A stretch of 64,000 nt of DNA from Empedobacter sedimenti. Lineage in GTDB: Bacteria; Bacteroidota; Bacteroidia; Flavobacteriales; Weeksellaceae. The position numbers and the translations under genes are program-made. Shown here piece after piece: positions 8,180-16,384 of the stretch. Each line of letters opens with the position of its first letter. Position 1 is the stretch's first letter. The stretch covers positions 124,001-188,000 of the forward strand of contig NZ_JASCQG010000001.1 in assembly GCF_030005555.1 (NCBI RefSeq), read 5' to 3'. The notes beneath the pieces are model-generated. The model ran no database searches and was not told where the DNA came from. It worked only from the letters and a program-made list of their open reading frames with translations.

Positions 8180-9229
8180 TTAGAAGTTTTGATTTAAATA
8201 AATTAATATTTCGTTTACGTCAGTTATACATTCTCTGTAACCGTTTTCGCGATAATATAATTTGGTCGGAATTTTGGACATAAAATGATCTTTTGATTTA
8301 TAACGATCTACCAACAAACACAAGAACAATTCACCTTTTTTATTTTTACAATTAATCAATTTATACTCAATGTTTTTTAAAGATTTATGAAAATACATAT
8401 TTGTAAAAAACGTATTAAATTCAGTTAGAAGTTGTGTTGTTTCTTTCTCATCATTTAACGAATCAATTTTTAAAGCAAGCAAGCCACCCGAAGTATAGAA
8501 CAGTGAAGAAGCATCTTTAAAAACCTCCTTAAAATCAAAATTCTCTAACTTGATAAAATCATCTTCATAATATCCAGAATAATGTTCTTTAATTAGTTTG
8601 AAAGGATATATTTTTTTAGAATTAAAAACAGAAAATAATTTACCCCAATAAGAAGAATCAAGATGTATAGGAGTTTTTAGAATAGAAATAATTCGAGATT
8701 CTAATGATTCTTTGTTGATGAAATACCAAAAGGCAGAAATATCAATTTCTTTAGTATTTCGATGAATACAAGTATCAACTATCGAATGAATATAAACTTC
8801 TTTTGCCAAACCGTTCAACATATCATCTAAAGATTGTTTCGAATAATTACCCAATTGATAAATTAACAATCGTTCATCATTTTTGATATTTTCATGATTA
8901 GATTTATCAATAACAAGATAAACTTTAAGTCCATTGTTTAATCTCGGATCTTTAAAAATCAAATGGCTAACAAAATAAGCTTGTAGATTATGCTCAAAGT
9001 TTGGTGTTCGAGAATCATATCGAAATTGAGCATGATTTCTTACGCTTGATTCTTTTGTATTAACAATAACTTGTCCTTCTTGTTTTAGAATATTGATATA
9101 ATTTCTTAAAAAAGAAAATGCATCTTTTCGAGCAACTAAAGGATCTTCGTTCTCAAACGAATTGATCGTTACTTCTTCTTTGCTTTGATCGAAAATTGTT
9201 TCGACTTCATAATGAAATTTTAACTTCAT
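8180..9229 (-). CDS. Hypothetical 349-residue protein in WYL/HNH block
   Basis: A 349-residue soluble, lysine- and asparagine-rich protein with no signal peptide or membrane helix. Visible segments are an N-terminal beta region (KFHYEVETIFDQSKEEVTIN), a central helical part and several cysteines (DTCIHRN, LINCKNKKG, LFLCLLVDR). I see no Walker, HNH, PD-(D/E)XK or methyltransferase motif. It heads an apparent two-gene operon with the 105-residue gene, next to the WYL regulator and the HNH-like gene. Composition and neighbours suggest an accessory gene; function unknown. Confidence 0.6.
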   Translation of the reverse strand: MKLKFHYEVETIFDQSKEEVTINSFENEDPLVARKDAFSFLRNYINILKQEGQVIVNTKESSVRNHAQFRYDSRTPNFEHNLQAYFVSHLIFKDPRLNNGLKVYLVIDKSNHENIKNDERLLIYQLGNYSKQSLDDMLNGLAKEVYIHSIVDTCIHRNTKEIDISAFWYFINKESLESRIISILKTPIHLDSSYWGKLFSVFNSKKIYPFKLIKEHYSGYYEDDFIKLENFDFKEVFKDASSLFYTSGGLLALKIDSLNDEKETTQLLTEFNTFFTNMYFHKSLKNIEYKLINCKNKKGELFLCLLVDRYKSKDHFMSKIPTKLYYRENGYRECITDVNEILIYLNQNF

Positions 9230-9319
9230 AATATGTTTATTTATTATTATGAAGCAAACTTATAACCTTGGTACTATCAAATAATGATAGTGGTTAAAAA
9301 ATTGTTTATGATAAATAGA

Positions 9320-9342
9320 AAACCCCAGCTTAGCTGGGGTTT
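9320..9342 (-). terminator. Intrinsic terminator of the HNH-like gene
   Basis: Perfect ten-base arms AAACCCCAGC / GCTGGGGTTT with a TTA loop, A/T-rich on both sides; four bases past the HNH-like stop. It is one of the more GC-rich stems in the window. Confidence 0.85.
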
Positions 9343-9346
9343 ATTT

Positions 9347-10126
9347 TTATTGTTTCAAGCTATAAATATTAATTATTTCTAATATTTCTTTCGATTTTTT
9401 TTCTGTAAACTCTGAATCAGTATAAGGAATATTTAAACTAACTATACTTTTATCTTTTTTCTTAGGAGCTATGTTAATTTGATTTCCTTTTATTTTAACG
9501 ATGGTAACATTAAAATCATATTGATTATAACATAGTAAAAAATAATCTGTTTTTAAATTTTTCATTTTAGGATTAAAATTCCAATTATCTTTTGAAATTC
9601 GAGCTATTGAACAATTCTCGTCATTCAGATAAGGATTTGAAGCAATTATGTAAGGCTTGATTGACTTTGATTTTGTTTCATATGTATTTATAATATGGTT
9701 TAGAGAGATTTCATCATCAGTTAATAATACAACATTATCTAAATCGTTCACTTTATTATTTAAATCATATTGTTTATGATGTTTTGGGCACATAAATTTT
9801 ATTACTTCAAAAAAGTTTTCATGTTTTTCTTTGAATTTTTTTTCAAAAATATCTAAATCAATTTTATAAGTTGTCTTTGAAGTTTTTTCTGCAAAATCAT
9901 TTAATATTTCCTGAATTAATATTTTACGTTCTCTTCCTTTAAGATGTGCAGCATGTAAACCTATGTATTTTTTACATTTCCCTCCATCTTCATTTAATTC
10001 ACCACATGAAACTCTATTTCCATATTTATTTTTGCGGTAAGGAAAAGCCAATTGAGTTACAATATCTGAAGTTCTTGGTCCTAGATAAGTATAAATTTCA
10101 TCTAATGTTCCTTCTAAAAATGCCAT
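9347..10126 (-). CDS. HNH-endonuclease-like zinc protein
   Basis: A 259-residue protein. Potential zinc ligands are C41 (SCGEL), C51 (GKCKK), C113 and H116/H117 (MCPKHHKQYD); H58 and H61 in GLHAAHLKGRER could supply the first catalytic histidine. The ending CPKHHKQYD is the usual close of an HNH/treble-clef nuclease. The central Asn normally a few residues before that cysteine is replaced (FEVIKFMC), so activity is uncertain. Residues after 140 form a separate basic region of unknown type. It has its own promoter-like box and terminator and sits next to the WYL block, consistent with a restriction-like or defence role (inference). Confidence 0.6.
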   Translation of the reverse strand: MAFLEGTLDEIYTYLGPRTSDIVTQLAFPYRKNKYGNRVSCGELNEDGGKCKKYIGLHAAHLKGRERKILIQEILNDFAEKTSKTTYKIDLDIFEKKFKEKHENFFEVIKFMCPKHHKQYDLNNKVNDLDNVVLLTDDEISLNHIINTYETKSKSIKPYIIASNPYLNDENCSIARISKDNWNFNPKMKNLKTDYFLLCYNQYDFNVTIVKIKGNQINIAPKKKDKSIVSLNIPYTDSEFTEKKSKEILEIINIYSLKQ

Positions 10127-10185
10127 AATTCTATAAAAATTAAATTAATATTTAATAACGATTAAATATAGTTGTATTAATTATA

Positions 10186-10193
10186 CAAACATA
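10186..10193 (-). promoter_or_regulatory. Possible -7 box for the HNH-like gene
   Basis: TATGTTTG on the minus strand (plus-strand CAAACATA) matches TAnnTTTG and lies 59 bases from the ATG. No TTG is seen at normal -33 spacing. Confidence 0.35.
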
Positions 10194-10249
10194 GAATTGT
10201 ACACGATATTTTTTGAGAATGAAATAGAATTTATTTTAATATTAATAAC

Positions 10250-11401
10250 CTAAACTCTCATAAAATCTTCTTCTAACAAGTCTTCTAAAGGACTTTGCAT
10301 CAAAGATTGAGGTAAATTTCGGAAAGCAAAATTTCGGATATTCATTAAAAATTTATTGTCAACTTGAGCAACTTTTCCAGCCAAACGAGAAGTGTCAATA
10401 ATATAATGTGTTCGTTTCAAACGGCGTAGATTGTAATGTTCAAAAGCTAATAAAACATCAGTATCTTTTTTGATTAATTCATCATACAAAACACAAACAT
10501 CTTCCACCGCCATGCATGCGCCTTGTCCCATGTTTGGTGTGGTTGCATGTGCTGCATCTCCAATTAACAATACACGATTAAATGCATAATTATTAATCGG
10601 TTTAATATCCATAATTGGCGTTGCTATGATACTTTCTGGATTTGTTTTTTGTAAAGTATTTCTGATTTGTCCCGAATAATCTTTGAATTGATTTTTAATA
10701 TCACTCAACGTATAGTTGTAAACTTCAGAATTTAGTTTTGTATTGACACAAGCATACCAATAAATTTGATGATTAATTAATGGCGTCAAACCAAAACGAC
10801 CATTCGGTCCCCATGTTTCGATGCTCTTTTTTGAATTGTAAGATTTATCTTCTACAATAGCACGCCAACAAATATAACCCGCATAACGAGGCGTTGACTG
10901 TTTCAATAATTGTTGACGAATTGTAGAATTTATTCCATCAGCACCAATTAAATAATCGCCTTCGGTAGTAGTTCCATCTTCAAAATGAAGGACAACTTTT
11001 TCAAAAGATTGTTCAAAAAACTTCACTTTTTTTGAAGTTTTAATTTTATTCGAATCAATTTTTGAAACCAAATAATGATGTAAATCTGCACGATGAATAG
11101 CAAAATTTTCGTTGTTGTAGTTTTTTCTTAATCGTTCGGTATCCGCTTTCAGAATTGTTTTCTCTTTCCAATCTTGAATTTCAAAATCTTCTAACATATG
11201 TCCCAAAGGCGCAACTTCTTCTGCTAAACCAAGAATTTCAAAGGCTTTCATCGCATTAGAAGCCAAGCCAAAACCAGCACCAATTCCACGAACTTTTGGC
11301 GAAGCCTCGAAAATTTCGAAGTCATAATTTAAATCTTGCAAAGCTTTTGCTAAAGTTAAACCTGCAATTCCTGCACCGGCGATTAAGAATTTTTTACTCA
11401 T
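10250..11401 (-). CDS. FAD-dependent monooxygenase (PHBH/UbiH type)
   Basis: A 383-residue class A flavin monooxygenase that would hydroxylate an aromatic or similar substrate with NAD(P)H and O2. FAD motifs are all visible: GxGxxG at G9-G14 (IAGAGIAGLTLA), the DG motif in YLIGADGINSTIR (about 155), and the GD motif LLIGDAAHATTPNMGQGA (about 280). Glu34 closes the ADP ribose site (FEIFEAS). Length is normal and there is no membrane anchor. It has a predicted promoter and stands alone. Close relatives include kynurenine-3-monooxygenase-like and TetX-like enzymes, so the substrate is open. Confidence 0.88.
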   Translation of the reverse strand: MSKKFLIAGAGIAGLTLAKALQDLNYDFEIFEASPKVRGIGAGFGLASNAMKAFEILGLAEEVAPLGHMLEDFEIQDWKEKTILKADTERLRKNYNNENFAIHRADLHHYLVSKIDSNKIKTSKKVKFFEQSFEKVVLHFEDGTTTEGDYLIGADGINSTIRQQLLKQSTPRYAGYICWRAIVEDKSYNSKKSIETWGPNGRFGLTPLINHQIYWYACVNTKLNSEVYNYTLSDIKNQFKDYSGQIRNTLQKTNPESIIATPIMDIKPINNYAFNRVLLIGDAAHATTPNMGQGACMAVEDVCVLYDELIKKDTDVLLAFEHYNLRRLKRTHYIIDTSRLAGKVAQVDNKFLMNIRNFAFRNLPQSLMQSPLEDLLEEDFMRV

Positions 11402-11417
11402 TGATAAAAATAAAGTT

Positions 11418-11445
11418 CAAAATTAATCATTCTACTATAAACCAA
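11418..11445 (-). promoter_or_regulatory. Predicted promoter of the FAD monooxygenase
   Basis: Minus strand TTG at 11445-11443, 17-base spacer and TAATTTTG at 11425-11418; the box ends 16 bases before the ATG at 11401. Confidence 0.55.
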
Positions 11446-11448
11446 AAA

Positions 11449-11477
11449 GAAAAGCGAATCAAATTGATTCGCTTTTC
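11449..11477 (-). terminator. Intrinsic terminator of the dipeptidase gene
   Basis: Near-perfect palindrome with arms 11449-11462 and 11464-11477 around AAAAGCGAATC / GATTCGCTTTT, 20 bases past the dipeptidase stop, with As (minus-strand Ts) beyond it. Confidence 0.8.
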
Positions 11478-11497
11478 AGAAGTTATTTTGTCGAAAA

Positions 11498-12880
11498 TTA
11501 TTGTTCGTTAAAATATTTGTAGAAATATGGAATAGTTTCGATTCCTTTGTAGAAATTGAATAAACCATAATGTTCGTTAGGAGAGTGGATAACGTCAGAG
11601 TTTAATCCGAATCCCATTAAAACAGATTTTGTTCCTAATTCTTCTTCGAATAAAGCTACGATTGGAATAGATCCTCCAGCTCTTTCAGCTAAAGCTTCTT
11701 TCTCAAAAGTTTCAGCTAATGCTTTTTTAGCAGCGATAAAACCTGGGTGATTAGTTGGTAAAATATAAGGTTTACCTCCGTGATGTGGCTTTACTTTAAC
11801 TTCTACTGAAGATGGCGCTAAAGTTGGGAAATAATCTGCAAATTGTTTTGTTACAACCTCAGGATCTTGTCCTGGAACCAAACGCATTGAAATTTTAGCA
11901 TACGCATGAGAAGGAATAACTGTTTTAGCACCTTCACCAATGTATCCTCCCCAAATTCCGTTTACATCTAGAGTAGGACGAATAGACGCTCTCTCGATTG
12001 TAGAAAAACCTTCTTCTCCTTGAATATCAGCAATACCGATAGATTTTTTGTATTCTTCAACATCAAATGGAATTTTCGCTAAATCAGCTCTTTCATCTTC
12101 TGTTAATTCAAGAATTGGCTCGTAAAAACCTGGAATTGTAATGTGACCTTTTTCGTTGATTAATTTTCCAATCATTGTAGCTAAAACATTAATCGGATTT
12201 GGAACAGCTCCACCATAAACACCAGAGTGCATATCGCGATTAGCTCCTTTTACCTCAACTTCTACATAAGATAAACCACGTAAACCAACTGAAATAGAAG
12301 GTTGTTCGTTTGAAATCATAGAAGTATCAGAAATCAAAATCACATCATTTTTTAATTTCTCTTTATTGTTTTTAACGAAATTTACTAATGAAGGAGAACC
12401 AACTTCTTCTTCACCTTCGATCATAAATTTAACGTTACAAGGTAATTCGTTTGATTTGTTTAAAGCCTCAAAAGCTTTAACGTGCATAAACATTTGACCT
12501 TTATCATCAGCAGAACCACGAGCAAAAATTGCTCCTTCTGGATGAATTTCTGTCTTTTTGATTACTGGCTCGTATGGACCAGATTCCCATAATTCTAAAG
12601 GATCAGCTGGTTGTACATCGTAATGTCCGTAAACTAAAACAGTAGGTTTTGAAGCATCAACTATTTTTTCTCCGTAAACAACAGGAAAACCTTCTGTTTC
12701 GCATACTTCAACATTATCAGCACCTGCTTCTTTTAAATATTTTGCAACCATTTCGGCAGCATCATTTACGTCTTGTGTGTAGGCTGGATCAGCACTAACT
12801 GAAGGAATTTTAAGTAATTCGATTAATTCATCAAGAAAACGTTGTTTATTCTCTTGTATAAATTGTTGCGTATTGTTCAT
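11498..12880 (-). CDS. M20 family dipeptidase
   Basis: A 460-residue di-zinc metallopeptidase of the M20 family, probably cleaving dipeptides in the cytosol. Zinc and catalytic residues are present: H86 and D88 (YGHYDVQP), D125 in GSADDKGQ, the EGEEEVGS glutamates at 155-159, and the C-terminal IHSPNEH histidine. The middle (residues about 205-320) is the bacterial exopeptidase dimerisation domain, with the MHSGVYGG histidine. Length matches the cytosolic nonspecific dipeptidase/CNDP-like group. No signal peptide. Monocistronic, ending in a terminator. Confidence 0.92.
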   Translation of the reverse strand: MNNTQQFIQENKQRFLDELIELLKIPSVSADPAYTQDVNDAAEMVAKYLKEAGADNVEVCETEGFPVVYGEKIVDASKPTVLVYGHYDVQPADPLELWESGPYEPVIKKTEIHPEGAIFARGSADDKGQMFMHVKAFEALNKSNELPCNVKFMIEGEEEVGSPSLVNFVKNNKEKLKNDVILISDTSMISNEQPSISVGLRGLSYVEVEVKGANRDMHSGVYGGAVPNPINVLATMIGKLINEKGHITIPGFYEPILELTEDERADLAKIPFDVEEYKKSIGIADIQGEEGFSTIERASIRPTLDVNGIWGGYIGEGAKTVIPSHAYAKISMRLVPGQDPEVVTKQFADYFPTLAPSSVEVKVKPHHGGKPYILPTNHPGFIAAKKALAETFEKEALAERAGGSIPIVALFEEELGTKSVLMGFGLNSDVIHSPNEHYGLFNFYKGIETIPYFYKYFNEQ

Positions 12881-12969
12881 CTTTGTTTGTTATGAATAAT
12901 AGGTAAATTTAGACATAAAATCTTGATTAGACTTTCTTTTTCTTGAAAAATATAATGCGAAAACCTTTG

Positions 12970-12977
12970 TATCTTTG
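12970..12977 (+). promoter_or_regulatory. -7 promoter box of the DUF4286 gene
   Basis: TATCTTTG, a perfect TAnnTTTG box, with a possible TTG at 12943-12945 (24-base spacing, a little long). It ends 14 bases before the ATG, implying a leader of under ten bases. Confidence 0.6.
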
Positions 12978-12991
12978 CAAAAAATTAGAGA

Positions 12992-13306
12992 ATGATATTA
13001 TATAATACAACTTTTATTGTTGAACAAGAGGTGCATGACGATTGGTTTGAATGGTTGAAAGCAGAACATATTAATGATTATCTGAAGTCAAATTGTTTTA
13101 TTGGCGCTCGTTTAGGAAAAATTACTTCTCATTTAGAGCCTGGAGCGGTTTCTTATTCTTTGCAATTATTTGTGAATGATGAGCTGACTTTAAATCAATT
13201 CAAGAATAATTTTTTATCAGAAATTAAACAAAAAAGTTTGCAAAAATATGCGACAAAAGTGCTAAGCTTCGAAAGTGAGATGCAACACATAGGAGATTAT
13301 AATTAA
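12992..13306 (+). CDS. DUF4286 family protein
   Basis: A 104-residue protein with the DUF4286 pattern: MILYNTTFIVEQEVHDDWF at the start, a helix around WFEWLKAEHI, the central strand SYSLQLFVND and the ending FESEMQHIGDY. It looks like a compact ferredoxin-like alpha/beta fold of the dimeric alpha-beta barrel kind. No catalytic residue can be named. It is widespread and single-copy in Flavobacteriia. Monocistronic with its own promoter and terminator; function unknown. Confidence 0.85.
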   Translation: MILYNTTFIVEQEVHDDWFEWLKAEHINDYLKSNCFIGARLGKITSHLEPGAVSYSLQLFVNDELTLNQFKNNFLSEIKQKSLQKYATKVLSFESEMQHIGDYN

Positions 13307-13308
13307 AT

Positions 13309-13336
13309 AAAAGCTCGAGAAAATTCTCGAGCTTTT
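13309..13336. terminator. Bidirectional terminator with CTCGAG core
   Basis: Arms of 13 bases (AAAAGCTCGAGAA / TTCTCGAGCTTTT) with an AA loop between convergent genes ending at 13306 and 13342. The arms are identical to those of the terminator at 39481-39508. Confidence 0.9.
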
Positions 13337-13341
13337 TTTAT

Positions 13342-13896
13342 TTAGTTTTTTTGAAAAATAACTTCAATATTTAATTCAATCCATTGTTTGGTGCTAAAAT
13401 CATAATAAGATTTTGTAATATTAGTAGATAGACGGTTATTATCTAGAATTTTTAAATTTTCAATAAAAACATTTTTTTTATTTTCCTTATTACCAGTATA
13501 GTTGTTTTCTGTATAACTATTATCTTTTATAACGATTGCTTTATTTGAAATTGCAGTTGAAGTTCCAAAACCATATTTTACAAAATCTGCATAACCTTCA
13601 GGTGAACTTGGATAATCTAGGTTTATTATAGTTAATGGAAAATTAAAGTATATAGTATTTACTTTCGGTCTAACTTCTAAAAAATTATCTTGTTTACCAA
13701 GAATGTCAATTTCATCCATCAAATTAGTTGATGTTTTTTTATCGTTGTTTAAATCAACTGATGTATTAGCTTTATAAGATACAATATTATAAGTATCAAC
13801 TATATTTTCTTTCGCAAAATCATCATCATCTTTACATCCAAAACTAATAAGAATTACACCAGCTGCAAGGAGTAGTTTAAAGTTAGTTATAATCAT
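13342..13896 (-). CDS. Putative lipoprotein of unknown function
   Basis: A 184-residue protein; start set at ATG 13896 because it gives a lipoprotein signal (MIITNFKLLLAAGVILISFG then C21, followed by KDDDD), whereas the longer frame to 13950 adds a non-signal leader. The Asp run after the lipid cysteine is typical of Bacteroidota lipoproteins. The rest is beta-rich with Asn and Thr, without cysteines or catalytic motifs. It lies 90 bases downstream of the PAS-LuxR gene on the same strand. Function unknown. Confidence 0.7.
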   Translation of the reverse strand: MIITNFKLLLAAGVILISFGCKDDDDFAKENIVDTYNIVSYKANTSVDLNNDKKTSTNLMDEIDILGKQDNFLEVRPKVNTIYFNFPLTIINLDYPSSPEGYADFVKYGFGTSTAISNKAIVIKDNSYTENNYTGNKENKKNVFIENLKILDNNRLSTNITKSYYDFSTKQWIELNIEVIFQKN

Positions 13897-13986
13897 ATTA
13901 TTATGAATTTTAGTAAATATAATAATTTCATTGATTTGTATAGTTATCAATTATAGATTTGATAAAAAAGCTTAAAAGAATAATTT

Positions 13987-14754
13987 TTATAAATATCCGC
14001 TCTCAATACTTTTTTTAATTAATTCTGACCCATTTTTTGAATTCATTTTATTCATAATATTTTTATGATGTGTACGTACTGTATGAAACGAAATATTCAT
14101 ATTATCTGCTATCATTTTATCAGAATATCCTCTAGATAAAAGTATAAGTATTTCAAGCTCTCTTTTTGTTAGTCGTTCAATTGGTTCGTCTATATTATGT
14201 GGTTTATAATGAAATTGATGAAAATCAGTTCTATTTCCAATACCCATAAGAGTTACAACATAATTATTCTTTTGAGTTAGATGTTGAATATTGGTATGAA
14301 TATTTATTGCTTGTATCAAATAGCCATTTTCGTCTTTTAAAGAGTGAATGGCTTGATGTTGAAATAATTCATAATATCCATTTTCGGTTTTCATGCGAAA
14401 ACAATAACCTGATTTTAAATTCAATTGATGTTCAAAACCAATTTCTTTCATTTTCTCTAAAGTCCAATTTTCTGCTTCTCTTACAAATGGAATATCTTCA
14501 GGATGTATTAAATCTATGATTTCTTTTAAGTGTTTTGGATATATTTTTAATCCATGAATTTTTAAGATATCCTCATTATAATTTACTATAGTACTATTTG
14601 TTATGTTTAACATATAATAATAAAATGGTCCTAATGCAAATATTTCTGCTACAATATGTTCTACGTTAGACTTTATTGACTTTGTATATTGATTTAGAAT
14701 TGCTTCAGGATATTGTTCCCAAATATCGTGTAAAGAATGTCGTTTTACTTTCAT
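13987..14754 (-). CDS. LuxR-type transcriptional regulator with PAS-like sensor domain
   Basis: A 255-residue regulator. The ATG at 14754 (MKVKRHSLHD) is used instead of the TTG two codons upstream. Residues about 45-165 look like a PAS domain (YYYMLNITNSTIVNY, DLIHPEDIPFV as the PAS core, and YCFRMKTENGYYELF). The C-terminal 65 residues are a GerE/LuxR helix-turn-helix: LTKRELEILILLSRGYSDK, then MNISFHTVRTHHKNIMNKM. No receiver domain, so the signal is likely a ligand or partner rather than phosphorylation. It is divergent from the 14877 gene across about 120 bases and may control it (inference). Confidence 0.85.
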   Translation of the reverse strand: MKVKRHSLHDIWEQYPEAILNQYTKSIKSNVEHIVAEIFALGPFYYYMLNITNSTIVNYNEDILKIHGLKIYPKHLKEIIDLIHPEDIPFVREAENWTLEKMKEIGFEHQLNLKSGYCFRMKTENGYYELFQHQAIHSLKDENGYLIQAINIHTNIQHLTQKNNYVVTLMGIGNRTDFHQFHYKPHNIDEPIERLTKRELEILILLSRGYSDKMIADNMNISFHTVRTHHKNIMNKMNSKNGSELIKKSIESGYL

Positions 14755-14876
14755 AGTCAAAATGTTAGGTTATATAAATTTAAGGACTTTTTGTTGAAAA
14801 ATACTACGAAGGAGGTATTTTATTCTTCGAATTTAATAGTGAAATTTATTGATAAATAGAATATTAACTTAAAATC

Positions 14877-15935
14877 ATGATTATGGAAAAAAAATTATAT
14901 TATTTATCTTTATTTTGTCTATTGCTATCATTTTCAGAATTATCAGCACAAGGAATTAATAAAAATGATACTATTTCTTTAAAAATTTTACAAGATCAAC
15001 AGATTAATCTTAAAAATCAGAACATCGAATTATCGAAAGATAATAAAAGGTTATTGGAACTAATTGAAAATCAAAAACAAGAAAACTTAAATACTCAATT
15101 GTCATTATTACAAAATAATTATGAATTGATAAAAACAAGTTTTAATGAATCTGATAATGTTTATAATCAGATAACTAACTATAAAACTAGAATAAAAGAT
15201 TTTGGAATTCTATTAGACGTTTCTAAAATAAGCACGCCAACTTCAACATCATTCGGAAATAGTTTTACATCTATTATTTTAAAAAACAGTGATCGATATT
15301 TAACGAACAATTTATCAAATAGTTCAAAAAGTAGTTTTTTAACTACTGTAGACAGAATTGTAAAATTACCTATTGTAGAATCTGTAGTTAATAGTAACCC
15401 CGTTTCTTCTATAATTAAAGATATTCTAACTTATTCTGTCAGTTTTAATAACAATAAAATACCTTCTGAGTCAATTTCCAATTTTAAAAATAGTTTAATT
15501 CCTTATATAAATTTTTATTCAGGCTTAGACAGTAATAATGCTTTTCTAGATAAATTATTGATGGATTGTAATGTGGATATTCAAATGAATGAAAATAGTA
15601 TAAATCGTTATAATTCAAGAATTAATGAAATACTTAAATCTACAAATACTGATAAATATATAGCACTAGATAATCTTTTTAAAAAGAATACCAATAATAA
15701 ATTATCTCTTGAAGAAATAAAGAAAATAAATAATTCTAGAGACATTTATAATTTAGTTTCCTTAGTTAATAGAACAGATATACCAGTGGTTAACCAGGAT
15801 AAATTAACTACTGGCAGATCAGTTTATATTGATAAAGTGATAGATTTACTTACAGAATTAAAAAATTCCCCTAATAATGATTTTAACAGAGAAGATATTG
15901 AGAAACAAATTAATAATTTTAAAAATAAAAAATGA
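14877..15935 (+). CDS. Secreted coiled-coil protein of unknown function
   Basis: A 352-residue exported protein. ATG 14877 and ATG 14883 are both possible; either gives a signal peptide (KKLYYLSLFCLLLSFSELSAQ). Residues about 38-95 form a coiled coil rich in Gln, Asn and Leu (ILQDQQINLKNQNIELSKDN, LLELIENQKQENL). The remainder is Asn/Ser/Ile rich with helices. No enzyme motif. The next gene overlaps its stop by four bases (ATGA), so the two are translationally coupled, and a GH29 fucosidase follows. Function unknown; periplasmic or surface location is inferred. Confidence 0.65.
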   Translation: MIMEKKLYYLSLFCLLLSFSELSAQGINKNDTISLKILQDQQINLKNQNIELSKDNKRLLELIENQKQENLNTQLSLLQNNYELIKTSFNESDNVYNQITNYKTRIKDFGILLDVSKISTPTSTSFGNSFTSIILKNSDRYLTNNLSNSSKSSFLTTVDRIVKLPIVESVVNSNPVSSIIKDILTYSVSFNNNKIPSESISNFKNSLIPYINFYSGLDSNNAFLDKLLMDCNVDIQMNENSINRYNSRINEILKSTNTDKYIALDNLFKKNTNNKLSLEEIKKINNSRDIYNLVSLVNRTDIPVVNQDKLTTGRSVYIDKVIDLLTELKNSPNNDFNREDIEKQINNFKNKK

Positions 15936-16342
15936 GAAAATTATACTTAATATTTATATTAATCATTGGATTTAACTTTACATATGCTCAAACTGAAGAA
16001 CAAACTCTGGAATGGCTTTTAACTAAGAAAGCAGAAGTTTATGATGTTAGTTCTATAACTGTTCAGGAAGGAACAAGGAGAATAGAAATTACTGATGATA
16101 TACTTCATGCATATTCTGATAATGGTGCTTTTACAAAAATAAATTGGAAAGGAATAAAGGATGTTTCTAAAACAGATGTTAAAAGCCAAATTGTTATTAT
16201 TTCAAATACAATGTACAACGGATTGAATACGTGTATTTTTTTTAAAATAGATAATCCCGAATTATTAGAAAAATACATTAAAGCTCTTCGTCATATGGCA
16301 ATTTTAAAAGGAGCTATAATGATTGATGATAATCTATTTTAA
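15932..16342 (+). CDS. Small secreted protein of unknown function
   Basis: A 136-residue protein with signal peptide MRKLYLIFILIIGFNFTYAQ. The mature part (TEEQTLEWLLTKKAEVYDVS) starts with a helix followed by strands (QEGTRRIEITDDIL, SQIVIISNTMYNG) and a final helix (ELLEKYIKALRHMAILKG). This helix-sheet-helix layout recalls small PH-like or NTF2-like periplasmic proteins, but I cannot assign one. It overlaps the preceding gene by four bases and lies 42 bases before the fucosidase, so it belongs to a three-gene unit. Confidence 0.65.
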   Translation: MRKLYLIFILIIGFNFTYAQTEEQTLEWLLTKKAEVYDVSSITVQEGTRRIEITDDILHAYSDNGAFTKINWKGIKDVSKTDVKSQIVIISNTMYNGLNTCIFFKIDNPELLEKYIKALRHMAILKGAIMIDDNLF

Positions 16343-16384
16343 AAGCAATATTTTTTTAAATTTATACTTATATAATTATTTAGT

